Source of the DNA: Gilvibacter sediminis | GTDB lineage: Bacteria > Bacteroidota > Bacteroidia > Flavobacteriales > Flavobacteriaceae | Reading direction: 5' to 3' | DNA: 64,000 nt | Assembly: GCF_028561565.1 (NCBI RefSeq) | Contig: NZ_JAQQTE010000001.1 | Location: 429,717-493,716, forward strand | In this document: in pieces, positions 1 to 7,252 of the stretch | Layout: every line of letters begins with the position of its first letter | Numbering within the stretch: the stretch's first letter is position 1 | Translations under genes and position numbers: made by a program | The notes under the pieces: model-generated | Database searches by the model: none | What the model was told of the DNA's origin: nothing | The model's input: only the letters and a program-made list of their open reading frames with translations

Positions 1-311
1 ATCTTGAACTCCTGATCGGAAAGGTTCACCAAAATTACACCTATCTCTCCACGGTAATCGGCATCAATAGTTCCTGGAGCATTTAGAACGGTTATGCCGT
101 GTTTGGCAGCCAAACCGCTCCGAGGTCTTACTTGCGCCTCGTAGCCTTCTGGCAATTCCATGAAAAGGCCGGTAGGCACAATGGTGCGCTGTAAAGGCTT
201 TAAAACAATAGGTGATTCCAAATTGGCTCTGAGGTCCATTCCCGCAGAACCACTGGTTTCATAAGCCGGCAATTGATGCGCGGACTTGTTGATTATCTTA
301 ACTGATACCAT
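1..311 (-). CDS. dut: dUTP diphosphatase, 5' part (runs off the window)
   Basis: Hydrolyses dUTP to dUMP and pyrophosphate, keeping uracil out of DNA and feeding dTMP synthesis; cytosolic homotrimer. The first ~103 codons are present, beginning with ATG at 311 ([10 protein letters not shown]). Three family motifs are readable: motif [11 protein letters not shown] near residues 21-30, motif II around [11 protein letters not shown], and motif [17 protein letters not shown] with the catalytic-site Asp and Tyr. The C-terminal motifs IV and V lie beyond base 1. It is downstream of, and in the same direction as, the small exported protein at 342-845, with 30 bases between them, so the two are probably co-transcribed. 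Confidence 0.95.
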   Translation of the reverse strand, partial: MVSVKIINKSAHQLPAYETSGSAGMDLRANLESPIVLKPLQRTIVPTGLFMELPEGYEAQVRPRSGLAAKHGITVLNAPGTIDADYRGEIGVILVNLSDQEFK

Positions 312-341
312 AGTGAATTGGAGGTTGGTTAAACGAGCTAA

Positions 342-845
342 TTAATAGCCGCCGTCTGCATTGGGTGCGCTGGGGTAATTGAGCTGTTCACGCTCTGGAA
401 TTCCGCTGAATTTAGTATAATGAGTATTTCCGCCTTGCTGATATTGGATCACGCACTCATCCGCAGCGAGTTTAAAACTGTCGTTGAGCTCTGGAACAGG
501 ATTTCCGTACTCACCGTTAGGAGCATCACTCATGGTCATGTCTGGCTTTTCTGGATTGGTCCAATGCGCCACATATACCTTATCATCACCGGGCTTAGTA
601 GCGAGTTCTAATAATTGTCCGCGGAAGTATACCGAATCGATCTTTACATCAGCAGCCATTTCAGACACTGGAATGATCAAATAAACACCAGATCCTCCCA
701 TTTCTACACCAGCCATCCATTTTTGTGAATAAGCATCCGTGATCGTAAAGGGTGGATCGTTCTCTAATTTCTTATTACTGCAGTCTGAATTCGCCATAAA
801 AACTAGGGCTAACAGCCAAATTCCAAAGGTTCGTAGTTGATTCAT
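342..845 (-). CDS. Small exported protein of unknown function
   Basis: A 167-residue protein that I do not recognise. It begins with a basic tip and a hydrophobic stretch (residues ~7-18) followed by a Cys at position 22 in the context MANSDCSNKK; this resembles a lipoprotein signal, but the residues before Cys (N-S-D) do not fit the lipobox well, so anchoring is uncertain. The mature part is acidic, rich in Asp, Pro and Tyr, and contains no motif I can assign. It lies between the atp operon terminator and dut, and has its own candidate promoter at 883-890. It probably acts in the periplasm or at the cell surface. Confidence 0.75.
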   Translation of the reverse strand: MNQLRTFGIWLLALVFMANSDCSNKKLENDPPFTITDAYSQKWMAGVEMGGSGVYLIIPVSEMAADVKIDSVYFRGQLLELATKPGDDKVYVAHWTNPEKPDMTMSDAPNGEYGNPVPELNDSFKLAADECVIQYQQGGNTHYTKFSGIPEREQLNYPSAPNADGGY

Positions 846-882
846 AGTATTGTTTTTAGACTCAACTTCAAAAGTCTTGCCA

Positions 883-890
883 TAAAAGTA
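883..890 (-). promoter_or_regulatory. Candidate promoter -7 element (TACTTTTA) for the 342-845 gene
   Basis: On the minus strand the sequence reads TACTTTTA, one mismatch from the Bacteroidota -7 consensus TAnnTTTG, 38 bases before the start codon at 845 and just downstream of the atp terminator. The mismatch makes this a moderate call. Confidence 0.4.
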
Positions 891-914
891 AGATTTTAAA
901 TACTTACTGCTTAC

Positions 915-942
915 AAAAAAGGCTTCCCGTTTCCGAGAAGCC
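915..942 (-). terminator. Rho-independent terminator of the atp operon
   Basis: A hairpin with arms GGCTTC (921-926) and GAAGCC (937-942) is followed on the minus strand by six T (915-920). It sits 26 bases after the atpG stop codon, as expected for the end of the ATP synthase transcript. Confidence 0.85.
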
Positions 943-967
943 TTAGTTATAATAGCTTTATCAGTGA

Positions 968-1831
968 TTATCCGTTCAAGGCCTCTGCACCACCAACGAT
1001 CTCTAGGATCTCTGCGGTAATAGCAGCCTGACGGGCTTTGTTGTATTCCAAAGTCAAGGAAGCCTTAAGCTCACCTGCGTTGTCTGTCGCTTTGTGCATC
1101 GCAGTCATACGTGCTCCGTGCTCACTGGCTACAGAATCACGAATGGCTTTGAACAATTGCGTTTTCAAGCTTTTAGGGATCAATTGCTCCACGATGTACT
1201 CTTTGTTTGGTTCAAAGATATAATCGGCAGCTCCGCTAGAAGCATCATCAGACGCTTGTTGGATCGGCAAGAATTGCTCGTGCATCACGATCTGTGTTGC
1301 TGCGTTCTTAAACTTGTTGTATACCAACACGATCTGGTCGAATTCTCCATTAGTGAAGATATCCATGAGCTGTTGTGCAATAGCAGCACTGTTCTCAAAG
1401 TTTAGATCGTCAAAGATCTCGCTGTTGAAAGTCACAATATTCTCCGTTTTGCTGAGGATGTCATTCCCTTTCTTACCAATGGTCATAAAAGCGATCTCTT
1501 TCCCGGCATAAGTAGTCTCTTTCAACTCCTTACACGCCTTAACAATGTTACTGTTAAAGGCTCCGGCCAAACCTCTGTTGGAAGTAATAGCAACCACCAA
1601 CACTTTGTTCACCTCGCGTTGCTCAGCGAATGCACTTCCACTGTCGCCTTCTAAACTGGCGCTCAAGTTTTGAAGCAATTCAGTAAGCTTGTCAGCATAC
1701 GGACGCATTGCAGTGATCGCATCCTGAGCTTTCTTCAACTTGGCTGCAGATACCATTTTCATGGCACTGGTAATCTGCATCGTAGAAGATACTGAGGAGA
1801 TCCTGTTGCGTATTTCTTTTAAGTTTGCCAT
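968..1831 (-). CDS. atpG: ATP synthase F1 subunit gamma
   Basis: Central rotor shaft of the F1 motor, coupling c-ring rotation to catalysis in the alpha3beta3 head. The 287-residue protein has the conserved N-terminal helix (MANLKEIRNRISSVSSTMQITSAMK) and the C-terminal helix ending in the family pattern ITAEILEIVGGAEAL, which together form the coiled-coil shaft. Length is normal. It is the last gene of the operon, 53 bases after atpA, and is followed by the terminator at 915-942. In Bacteroidota the beta and epsilon genes are encoded elsewhere, so their absence downstream is expected for the lineage. Confidence 0.98.
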   Translation of the reverse strand: MANLKEIRNRISSVSSTMQITSAMKMVSAAKLKKAQDAITAMRPYADKLTELLQNLSASLEGDSGSAFAEQREVNKVLVVAITSNRGLAGAFNSNIVKACKELKETTYAGKEIAFMTIGKKGNDILSKTENIVTFNSEIFDDLNFENSAAIAQQLMDIFTNGEFDQIVLVYNKFKNAATQIVMHEQFLPIQQASDDASSGAADYIFEPNKEYIVEQLIPKSLKTQLFKAIRDSVASEHGARMTAMHKATDNAGELKASLTLEYNKARQAAITAEILEIVGGAEALNG

Positions 1832-1884
1832 GTTGCTTTATTCATTGAAGGCTGGCATCCCTTTAAAAGAGATGCCGACCCTGA

Positions 1885-3465
1885 TTATGCTTGATATTTA
1901 GCCGAGATCTCTTTGGCAGCAGTTGTCAAAGTGTCGATAACCTCGTCTGTCAATTTTCCTGCTTTAAGCGTATCCAAAGTACCGCGGTGCTTGGTGTTCA
2001 AGTATTCGATATAATCGCGCTCGAATTCTTTTACTTTCTCTACAGGAACTTCACGTAGTAAGTTCTTAGAACCTGCGTAGATGATCGCAACCTGATCCTC
2101 AACCGTGTAAGGGTCATTCTGAGCTTGCTTCAAGATCTCTACGTTACGCTTACCTTTTTCAATTACGTTCAATGTAGCCGCATCCAAGTCAGATCCGAAC
2201 TTCGCGAAAGCTTCTAGTTCACGGAACTGCGCTTGGTCAAGCTTCAAAGTACCTGCTACCTTCTTCATGGATTTGATCTGTGCAGAACCACCCACACGAG
2301 ATACAGAGATACCTACGTTAATTGCTGGACGTACACCCGAATTAAAGAGGTCAGACTCCAAGAAGATCTGTCCGTCAGTAATCGAGATTACGTTTGTTGG
2401 GATATATGCAGATACGTCACCCGCTTGTGTTTCAATAATTGGCAATGCTGTTAGGGAACCACCACCTTTTACCTTGTCTTTCAAAGATGCAGGAAGGTCG
2501 TTCATATCCTTAGCGATATCATCATCGTTGATCACCTTAGCCGCACGCTCTAGTAGACGTGAGTGTAGGTAGAAAACGTCTCCAGGATACGCCTCACGTC
2601 CCGGTGGACGACGTAGCAAAAGAGATACCTCACGGTAGGCTACCGCTTGCTTAGATAGATCATCATAGATAATTAGAGCAGGACGTCCTGTATCGCGGAA
2701 GTACTCTCCAATCGCAGCTCCAGCAAATGGAGCATATACCTGCATCGGTGCAGGGTCAGAAGCGTTTGCAGCAACGATAGTTGTATAAGCAAGAGCTCCT
2801 TTTTCTTCTAGTGTACGAGCGATGTTCGCAACTGTAGATGCCTTTTGTCCAACGGCAACATAAATACAGTATACGGGCTCACCAGCATCGTAAAATTCTT
2901 TTTGGTTGATGATGGTATCGATACAAACAGTAGTCTTACCTGTTTGACGGTCACCAATTACCAACTCACGCTGACCACGTCCTACTGGGATCATGGCATC
3001 AACAGCTTTTACTCCAGTTTGAAGCGGCTCGTTTACCGGCTGACGGAAGATTACCCCAGGAGCCTTACGCTCTAGTGGCATTTCAAAAGTCTCTCCTGCA
3101 ATTGCACCTTTACCGTCGATTGGTTCACCCAAAGTGTTTACCACACGGCCAACAATTCCTTCTCCTACGTTGATAGAAGCGATTCGCTGGGTACGTTTTA
3201 CAGTAGCTCCTTCTTTAATACCTTTTGATGGGCCTAAAAGTACAACCCCTACGTTGTCTTCTTCCAGGTTCAGTACAATTCCTTCTAATCCGTTTTCGAA
3301 TTCTACCAATTCCCCATATTGAGAATTAGACAATCCGTATACGCGGGCAATACCATCACCTACGGTAAGTACGGTTCCAACTTCGTCTAACGAAGCTGTA
3401 GCTTCGAAGCCGGATAGTTGTTTTTTTAAGATTGCTGAAACTTCAGCTGGATTTACTTGTGCCAT
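1885..3465 (-). CDS. atpA: ATP synthase F1 subunit alpha
   Basis: Non-catalytic nucleotide-binding subunit of the F1 head; three copies alternate with beta. The 526-residue protein shows the Walker A loop GDRQTGKTT near residues 169-177, the Walker B region [11 protein letters not shown], and the alpha/beta signature [20 protein letters not shown]. The N-terminal barrel and C-terminal helical domain are full length. It lies 42 bases after atpH and 53 before atpG, in the order H-A-G. Confidence 0.99.
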   Translation of the reverse strand: MAQVNPAEVSAILKKQLSGFEATASLDEVGTVLTVGDGIARVYGLSNSQYGELVEFENGLEGIVLNLEEDNVGVVLLGPSKGIKEGATVKRTQRIASINVGEGIVGRVVNTLGEPIDGKGAIAGETFEMPLERKAPGVIFRQPVNEPLQTGVKAVDAMIPVGRGQRELVIGDRQTGKTTVCIDTIINQKEFYDAGEPVYCIYVAVGQKASTVANIARTLEEKGALAYTTIVAANASDPAPMQVYAPFAGAAIGEYFRDTGRPALIIYDDLSKQAVAYREVSLLLRRPPGREAYPGDVFYLHSRLLERAAKVINDDDIAKDMNDLPASLKDKVKGGGSLTALPIIETQAGDVSAYIPTNVISITDGQIFLESDLFNSGVRPAINVGISVSRVGGSAQIKSMKKVAGTLKLDQAQFRELEAFAKFGSDLDAATLNVIEKGKRNVEILKQAQNDPYTVEDQVAIIYAGSKNLLREVPVEKVKEFERDYIEYLNTKHRGTLDTLKAGKLTDEVIDTLTTAAKEISAKYQA

Positions 3466-3507
3466 ATCACTGTTTATTACCGGAGCACTGCTCCGAAAGC
3501 GTAATTA

Positions 3508-4050
3508 TTAAATGCTATTACTAAATTCTTTTCTTAGTGTACTCAATTGGTTAGAAATGCTTGCATTGTACTGCATATCTCCAACGCGCAATACGAAACC
3601 GCCAATGATCTCTGGATCGATCTCGTTCTCCAGGCTCACGTTATCGCTACCTGTAAGGGTCTTCGCTTTAGCCAACACCTGATCTTTCAAGGCACCGTCT
3701 AAAGCAACAGCAGTAGTTACTTTTACCACTTTTACTCCCTGTGTATCGTTATAAAGCCCAATGAAACCTGCGGCTACATCGCCTAAGTATTGGGTGCGCT
3801 CATTGGCAGCCATTACTTTGATCAGGTTTTGAGTTGTCTTTTGAGTACCCTTGAACAACTCCAACAAAACAGCTTCTTTATCACTGCTTTTGATAACTGG
3901 ACTCTGTAGTGCCAATCGCAGCTCTTTGCTCTCGGCTACAGTAGCGTGAACGCCTTGCATGTCTTCAAAGACCGCTTTGACGTTGTTGTCTTCAATAGCT
4001 TGCTGCAGGGCAGCCTTTGCATATCGCAATCCTACTTTGCTGCTCTTCAT
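3508..4050 (-). CDS. atpH: ATP synthase F1 subunit delta
   Basis: Part of the peripheral stalk that fixes the F1 head to subunit b and stops it from turning with the rotor. The 180-residue length is typical. The N-terminal helical part contains the family start pattern (VGLRYAKAALQQAIEDN), and the C-terminal part has DPEIIGGFVLRVGDMQYNAS, the OSCP/delta signature with its conserved GG. Only four bases separate it from atpF, so translation of the two is probably coupled. Confidence 0.97.
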   Translation of the reverse strand: MKSSKVGLRYAKAALQQAIEDNNVKAVFEDMQGVHATVAESKELRLALQSPVIKSSDKEAVLLELFKGTQKTTQNLIKVMAANERTQYLGDVAAGFIGLYNDTQGVKVVKVTTAVALDGALKDQVLAKAKTLTGSDNVSLENEIDPEIIGGFVLRVGDMQYNASISNQLSTLRKEFSNSI

Positions 4051-4054
4051 AATT

Positions 4055-4555
4055 CTAGTTTAGTTTAGCGTCACCTAAAAGGTCCTCAACTAATTTTTGC
4101 TGCTTACCAGCATCTGCCAACTCAGCGCGTACCACTTTTTCTGCAATATCTACAGAAAGTGAAGCTACTTGACTTTTAAGATCGGCAACGGCGGCTTTCT
4201 TTTCACTTTCGATGGCAGCCTGTGCTTGCGCGATCATTTGATCGGCAGCAACTTTAGCCTCGTCTTTCGCGTCAGCGATCATTTTAGCTTTCATATCACG
4301 AGCTTCCTTGAGCATCGCATCACGCTCTGCACGTGCTTCGTTCAACAACTTTTTGTTGTCTGCCTGAAGATTTTCCATCTCCATTTTGGCTTTCTCAGCA
4401 GCGTCAAGAGCTCCTTGAATATTGTCTTCGCGCTCGTTAAGTGCGTTTAGGATAGGTTTCCATGCAAACTTTACCATCAAAAAGATCAACAGTAAGAACA
4501 AGATGGTCTGCTTAACGAATAAGTCGAGCGAAAAATTTTCTAATAATTGTTCCAT
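4055..4555 (-). CDS. atpF: ATP synthase F0 subunit b
   Basis: Peripheral stalk protein: one N-terminal membrane helix and a long cytoplasmic helix that dimerises and binds delta. The 166 residues show a hydrophobic segment at ~13-30 (VKQTILFLLLIFLMVKFAWKP), with the usual Trp-Lys-Pro at its end. A highly charged Ala/Glu/Lys-rich coiled coil follows to the C-terminus. The gene is separated from atpE by 86 bases holding a strong hairpin (4592-4627). Confidence 0.97.
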   Translation of the reverse strand: MEQLLENFSLDLFVKQTILFLLLIFLMVKFAWKPILNALNEREDNIQGALDAAEKAKMEMENLQADNKKLLNEARAERDAMLKEARDMKAKMIADAKDEAKVAADQMIAQAQAAIESEKKAAVADLKSQVASLSVDIAEKVVRAELADAGKQQKLVEDLLGDAKLN

Positions 4556-4591
4556 AATACTTTATAGTGCTTTAAAACTGTGCGTTAACAA

Positions 4592-4627
4592 ACACTTTCC
4601 TGCAACCAACCGTTGCAGGAAAAGTGT
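4592..4627 (-). promoter_or_regulatory. Strong intercistronic hairpin between atpE and atpF
   Basis: Bases 4596-4606 pair without mismatch with 4612-4622 (11 bp; core CCTGCAAC/GTTGCAGG) around a 5-base loop. After a single bulged base, four more pairs follow (4592-4595 with 4624-4627). On the transcribed strand no run of T follows, so it does not look like a simple terminator. Its position right after atpE suggests protection of the upstream mRNA or partial stopping, which would favour the multi-copy c subunit; that role is inference. Confidence 0.7.
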
Positions 4628-4641
4628 AGTTCTTAAGGTTC

Positions 4642-4881
<240 letters not shown>

Positions 4882-4902
4882 TTAAACAAATAAAATACGT
4901 TC

Positions 4903-6021
4903 TTAGTGATGCTCGTGCTCTTCTACCGCCATCCCAATGAACAACGCTGAAAGCATTGTAAAGATGTACGCCTGAAGAAATGCTACAAGCACCTCGATCA
5001 ATGTAATGAACATAGACAATACTAGTGACAAGGTTGTTGACCCTACCGCTGTCATGTCGTTCTGCATATTGATCCCGATGGCAATCAAACTCATTACCAC
5101 AATGTGTCCCGCTGTGATGTTCGCAAACAAACGAACCATAAGCGAGAATGGCTTAATGATCAGCGTTCCCGCCAATTCAATTACAGCCAATAAAGGACGT
5201 AGCAAATAAGGTACACCTGGCATCCACAGTTGGTGGCTCCAGAAATGCTTGTTACTGCTCGCCAAGTAAATTACCAAAGTAAAGATGGCTAGTGCAGCAG
5301 TTACTGCTAATTGTCCTGTTACGTTAAATCCAAAAGGAGCAAGTCCTAATAGGTTCAAAATCCAAACAAAGAAGAATACCGTTAATAGGTAACCGGTAAA
5401 GTTGCGGTAATTAGCACCGATGTTTGGTTTTGCAATTTCGTCTCTTACATAGATCACTAGGGGCTCTAATACACGAGCAAAACCAGTAGGGATCTTTTGA
5501 GTTTTATATTGTTTGGCCAAACGACCAAATAAGAATAACATTAATAGACCGATCAAAAGGATACCTAAAACACTCTTGGTAATTGAAAGGTCAAATGGTG
5601 CCGTAGCGTTTGTTGGGTGATGTGCATCGTCAAACTCAACGGTTGTGGCTCCTGCGTTAAGCTCGTAGATCTTTCCGTGGATCTTTACAAAACGGCTGCC
5701 GCCTTTCTCTACGATCTCTTTCCCTTCGTCATCGTGGTGGAAGGCAGAAGACATAAACGCAGTCAATCCGTTCTCACCCCAAAGAATTACAGGAAGTGGG
5801 AATCCAACGTGGCTCTCTTCGCCATCAGGAAAGTGTGTAAATAGGTGAAAATCGTGAGAATCTTTGGTGTGGTGTACAATGTATTCTTCGATCTCTTCTG
5901 GGGTGTTAACTGGGTCGGAATGACCGTCCTTCTTAGCATCAGGATCACCCTTTGCAAATGCAGTTAACGAGATAAGAAAAACAAGACTAAAGGTCGTTAC
6001 TGTTTTTGATAGTAGCTTCAT
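4903..6021 (-). CDS. atpB: ATP synthase F0 subunit a with long periplasmic N-terminal domain
   Basis: Stator channel protein that carries ions to and from the c-ring. Of 372 residues, the first ~23 form a signal-type hydrophobic segment. Residues ~24-145 are a polar, His-rich domain placed before the first of the usual membrane helices (HSDP, VHHTKDSHDFHLFTH, FHHDDE, DDAHHP). The essential Arg is R297 in LMVRLFANITAGH. An extended a subunit is usual in Bacteroidota; the role of the extra domain is not known to me. The C-terminus EEHEHH is also His-rich. The gene is first of the core F0/F1 set, before atpE. Confidence 0.97.
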   Translation of the reverse strand: MKLLSKTVTTFSLVFLISLTAFAKGDPDAKKDGHSDPVNTPEEIEEYIVHHTKDSHDFHLFTHFPDGEESHVGFPLPVILWGENGLTAFMSSAFHHDDEGKEIVEKGGSRFVKIHGKIYELNAGATTVEFDDAHHPTNATAPFDLSITKSVLGILLIGLLMLFLFGRLAKQYKTQKIPTGFARVLEPLVIYVRDEIAKPNIGANYRNFTGYLLTVFFFVWILNLLGLAPFGFNVTGQLAVTAALAIFTLVIYLASSNKHFWSHQLWMPGVPYLLRPLLAVIELAGTLIIKPFSLMVRLFANITAGHIVVMSLIAIGINMQNDMTAVGSTTLSLVLSMFITLIEVLVAFLQAYIFTMLSALFIGMAVEEHEHH

Positions 6022-6105
6022 TCTAAATTGCTTCCTTTTGAAGTTATTATAACAACTCCCAAATTTTGGCGCAAAGGTAGGCTTTATTTTCTGTTTAAAA
6101 CAGCA

Positions 6106-6513
6106 TCATTCTTCATTTTTTGCAACTCTTTTTTCACTGAGCAATCTCGAAATAAAAAAGACTTCAAAAATTAAAGACAAAAACAACGGAATCAATAAAC
6201 TTATCGCCTCCAGATTTGTAAACGATTCTCCGCTAAATAAATAGGGATTAAAGACAATTAAAAACACCAAAGCCTTTAGCACAACGCTAGCCAGGTAAAG
6301 GAATCCCAGCTGATCGGCAAATTTTTGAACTCTGCTTAGCGCTGCTAAAGCAAAACACAAGACCAATGAAAAAATGGAGTTGAAAATGTAAATATCCTGA
6401 AGTGGAAAAGGCAATTCACGACCCGAGTCGTTCAAGAAATTAGTGTGTAAAAAAAATGCGCCTATCAGGATCGCCACAAAGACCGCACATGAAATTCCTA
6501 GTTTTTTACCCAT
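6106..6513 (-). CDS. Small four-helix membrane protein in the atpI position
   Basis: A 135-residue protein with about four hydrophobic segments (roughly 5-25, 42-62, 70-93, 103-123) and a basic C-terminus (LLSEKRVAKNEE). Its ATG follows the stop codon of the AtpZ/I-like gene with no gap, and it precedes atpB, so it belongs to the operon. By position and topology it may act as an AtpI-like assembly helper for the c-ring, but I see no diagnostic motif and the assignment rests on context. Confidence 0.7.
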   Translation of the reverse strand: MGKKLGISCAVFVAILIGAFFLHTNFLNDSGRELPFPLQDIYIFNSIFSLVLCFALAALSRVQKFADQLGFLYLASVVLKALVFLIVFNPYLFSGESFTNLEAISLLIPLFLSLIFEVFFISRLLSEKRVAKNEE

Positions 6514-6735
6514 TTAATTGTCTTTATTGAACCGATTTACGCGATGAATTACAGAAAACATTGACGCAAAAATAGCAACTAAAGTGATGGTGGTTTCTAA
6601 GAAGGTGGTATTAAATTTTGAGTCCAGCCAACTGCCGAGCAAATTCCCCAGCCAGATGATCAGACCCATTTGCAGGCCAATACTTGAAAAGACGGCCCAA
6701 TTTTTCAGTGCTCCGTTCCGTTTTTCCTTTGGCAT
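6514..6735 (-). CDS. AtpZ/AtpI family F0F1 ATPase accessory membrane protein
   Basis: A 73-residue protein with two membrane helices (about 13-35 and 44-63) separated by the short charged turn SWLDSKFNTT. The pattern GLQMGLIIWLGNLLGSWLD matches the small AtpZ/AtpI family that precedes F0 genes in many bacteria, where members assist c-ring assembly or ion uptake. The start ATG at 6735 is 47 bases after bactofilin. Alternative frames over this stretch have no such pattern. Confidence 0.85.
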   Translation of the reverse strand: MPKEKRNGALKNWAVFSSIGLQMGLIIWLGNLLGSWLDSKFNTTFLETTITLVAIFASMFSVIHRVNRFNKDN

Positions 6736-6782
6736 TTTTTATATAGTATAGATGAGCCGTGTCTTCGGCGCGAGTTGATCCT

Positions 6783-7235
6783 TTAGTTGGATACAGAAAC
6801 GTCCTTGCCCTTTTTGGCAGCACGTACTCCAGCCACTGCGGCAGAATCGCTTAAGGCGTTCTCAATGGCGTCTTTGGTCAAACCACCCATAACGCAAGTG
6901 GCGTTAAAGCTAGCTCCAGGTTCCACGGCCAATTTATTGGCAAAAACCTCCCCTTCAATCACAGCTGTAGCACGTAGGGTCAAGGTTCCAGCAACGGTAA
7001 GTGTTCCAGAGACCTTTCCTTCTACATCAGCATTTTCACAGTGCAGCGAACCCTTGAGCGAGCCTGTTTTCCCCACCACAACCTTAGCAGGAGTGGTCAA
7101 ATTTCCTTCAACGGAGCCTTCTAATCTGAATCCGCCTTTAGACTTGATATCACCCACAAGGTGAGTGCCTTCGCTGATCTTGTTCTGGTTGGTTCTGGTT
7201 TCCATTCCGGGGCGTGATTTTTTATCAGAAAACAT
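6783..7235 (-). CDS. Bactofilin family polymer-forming protein
   Basis: Cytoskeletal protein whose beta-helix core polymerises into filaments, used for cell shape, envelope growth or placement of other proteins. The 150 residues comprise a polar N-terminal tail (~1-22), a regular right-handed beta-helix of short Gly/Val-rich repeats (~23-118, for example GSVEGNL, GSLKGSL, GKVSGTL, GTLTL) and a flexible Ala-rich tail. It lies 17 bases after porW and before the atp genes. An alternative start at the second Met (residue 11) cannot be excluded. Confidence 0.93.
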   Translation of the reverse strand: MFSDKKSRPGMETRTNQNKISEGTHLVGDIKSKGGFRLEGSVEGNLTTPAKVVVGKTGSLKGSLHCENADVEGKVSGTLTVAGTLTLRATAVIEGEVFANKLAVEPGASFNATCVMGGLTKDAIENALSDSAAVAGVRAAKKGKDVSVSN

Positions 7236-7252
7236 AAGTTTTGTATTGGGGA

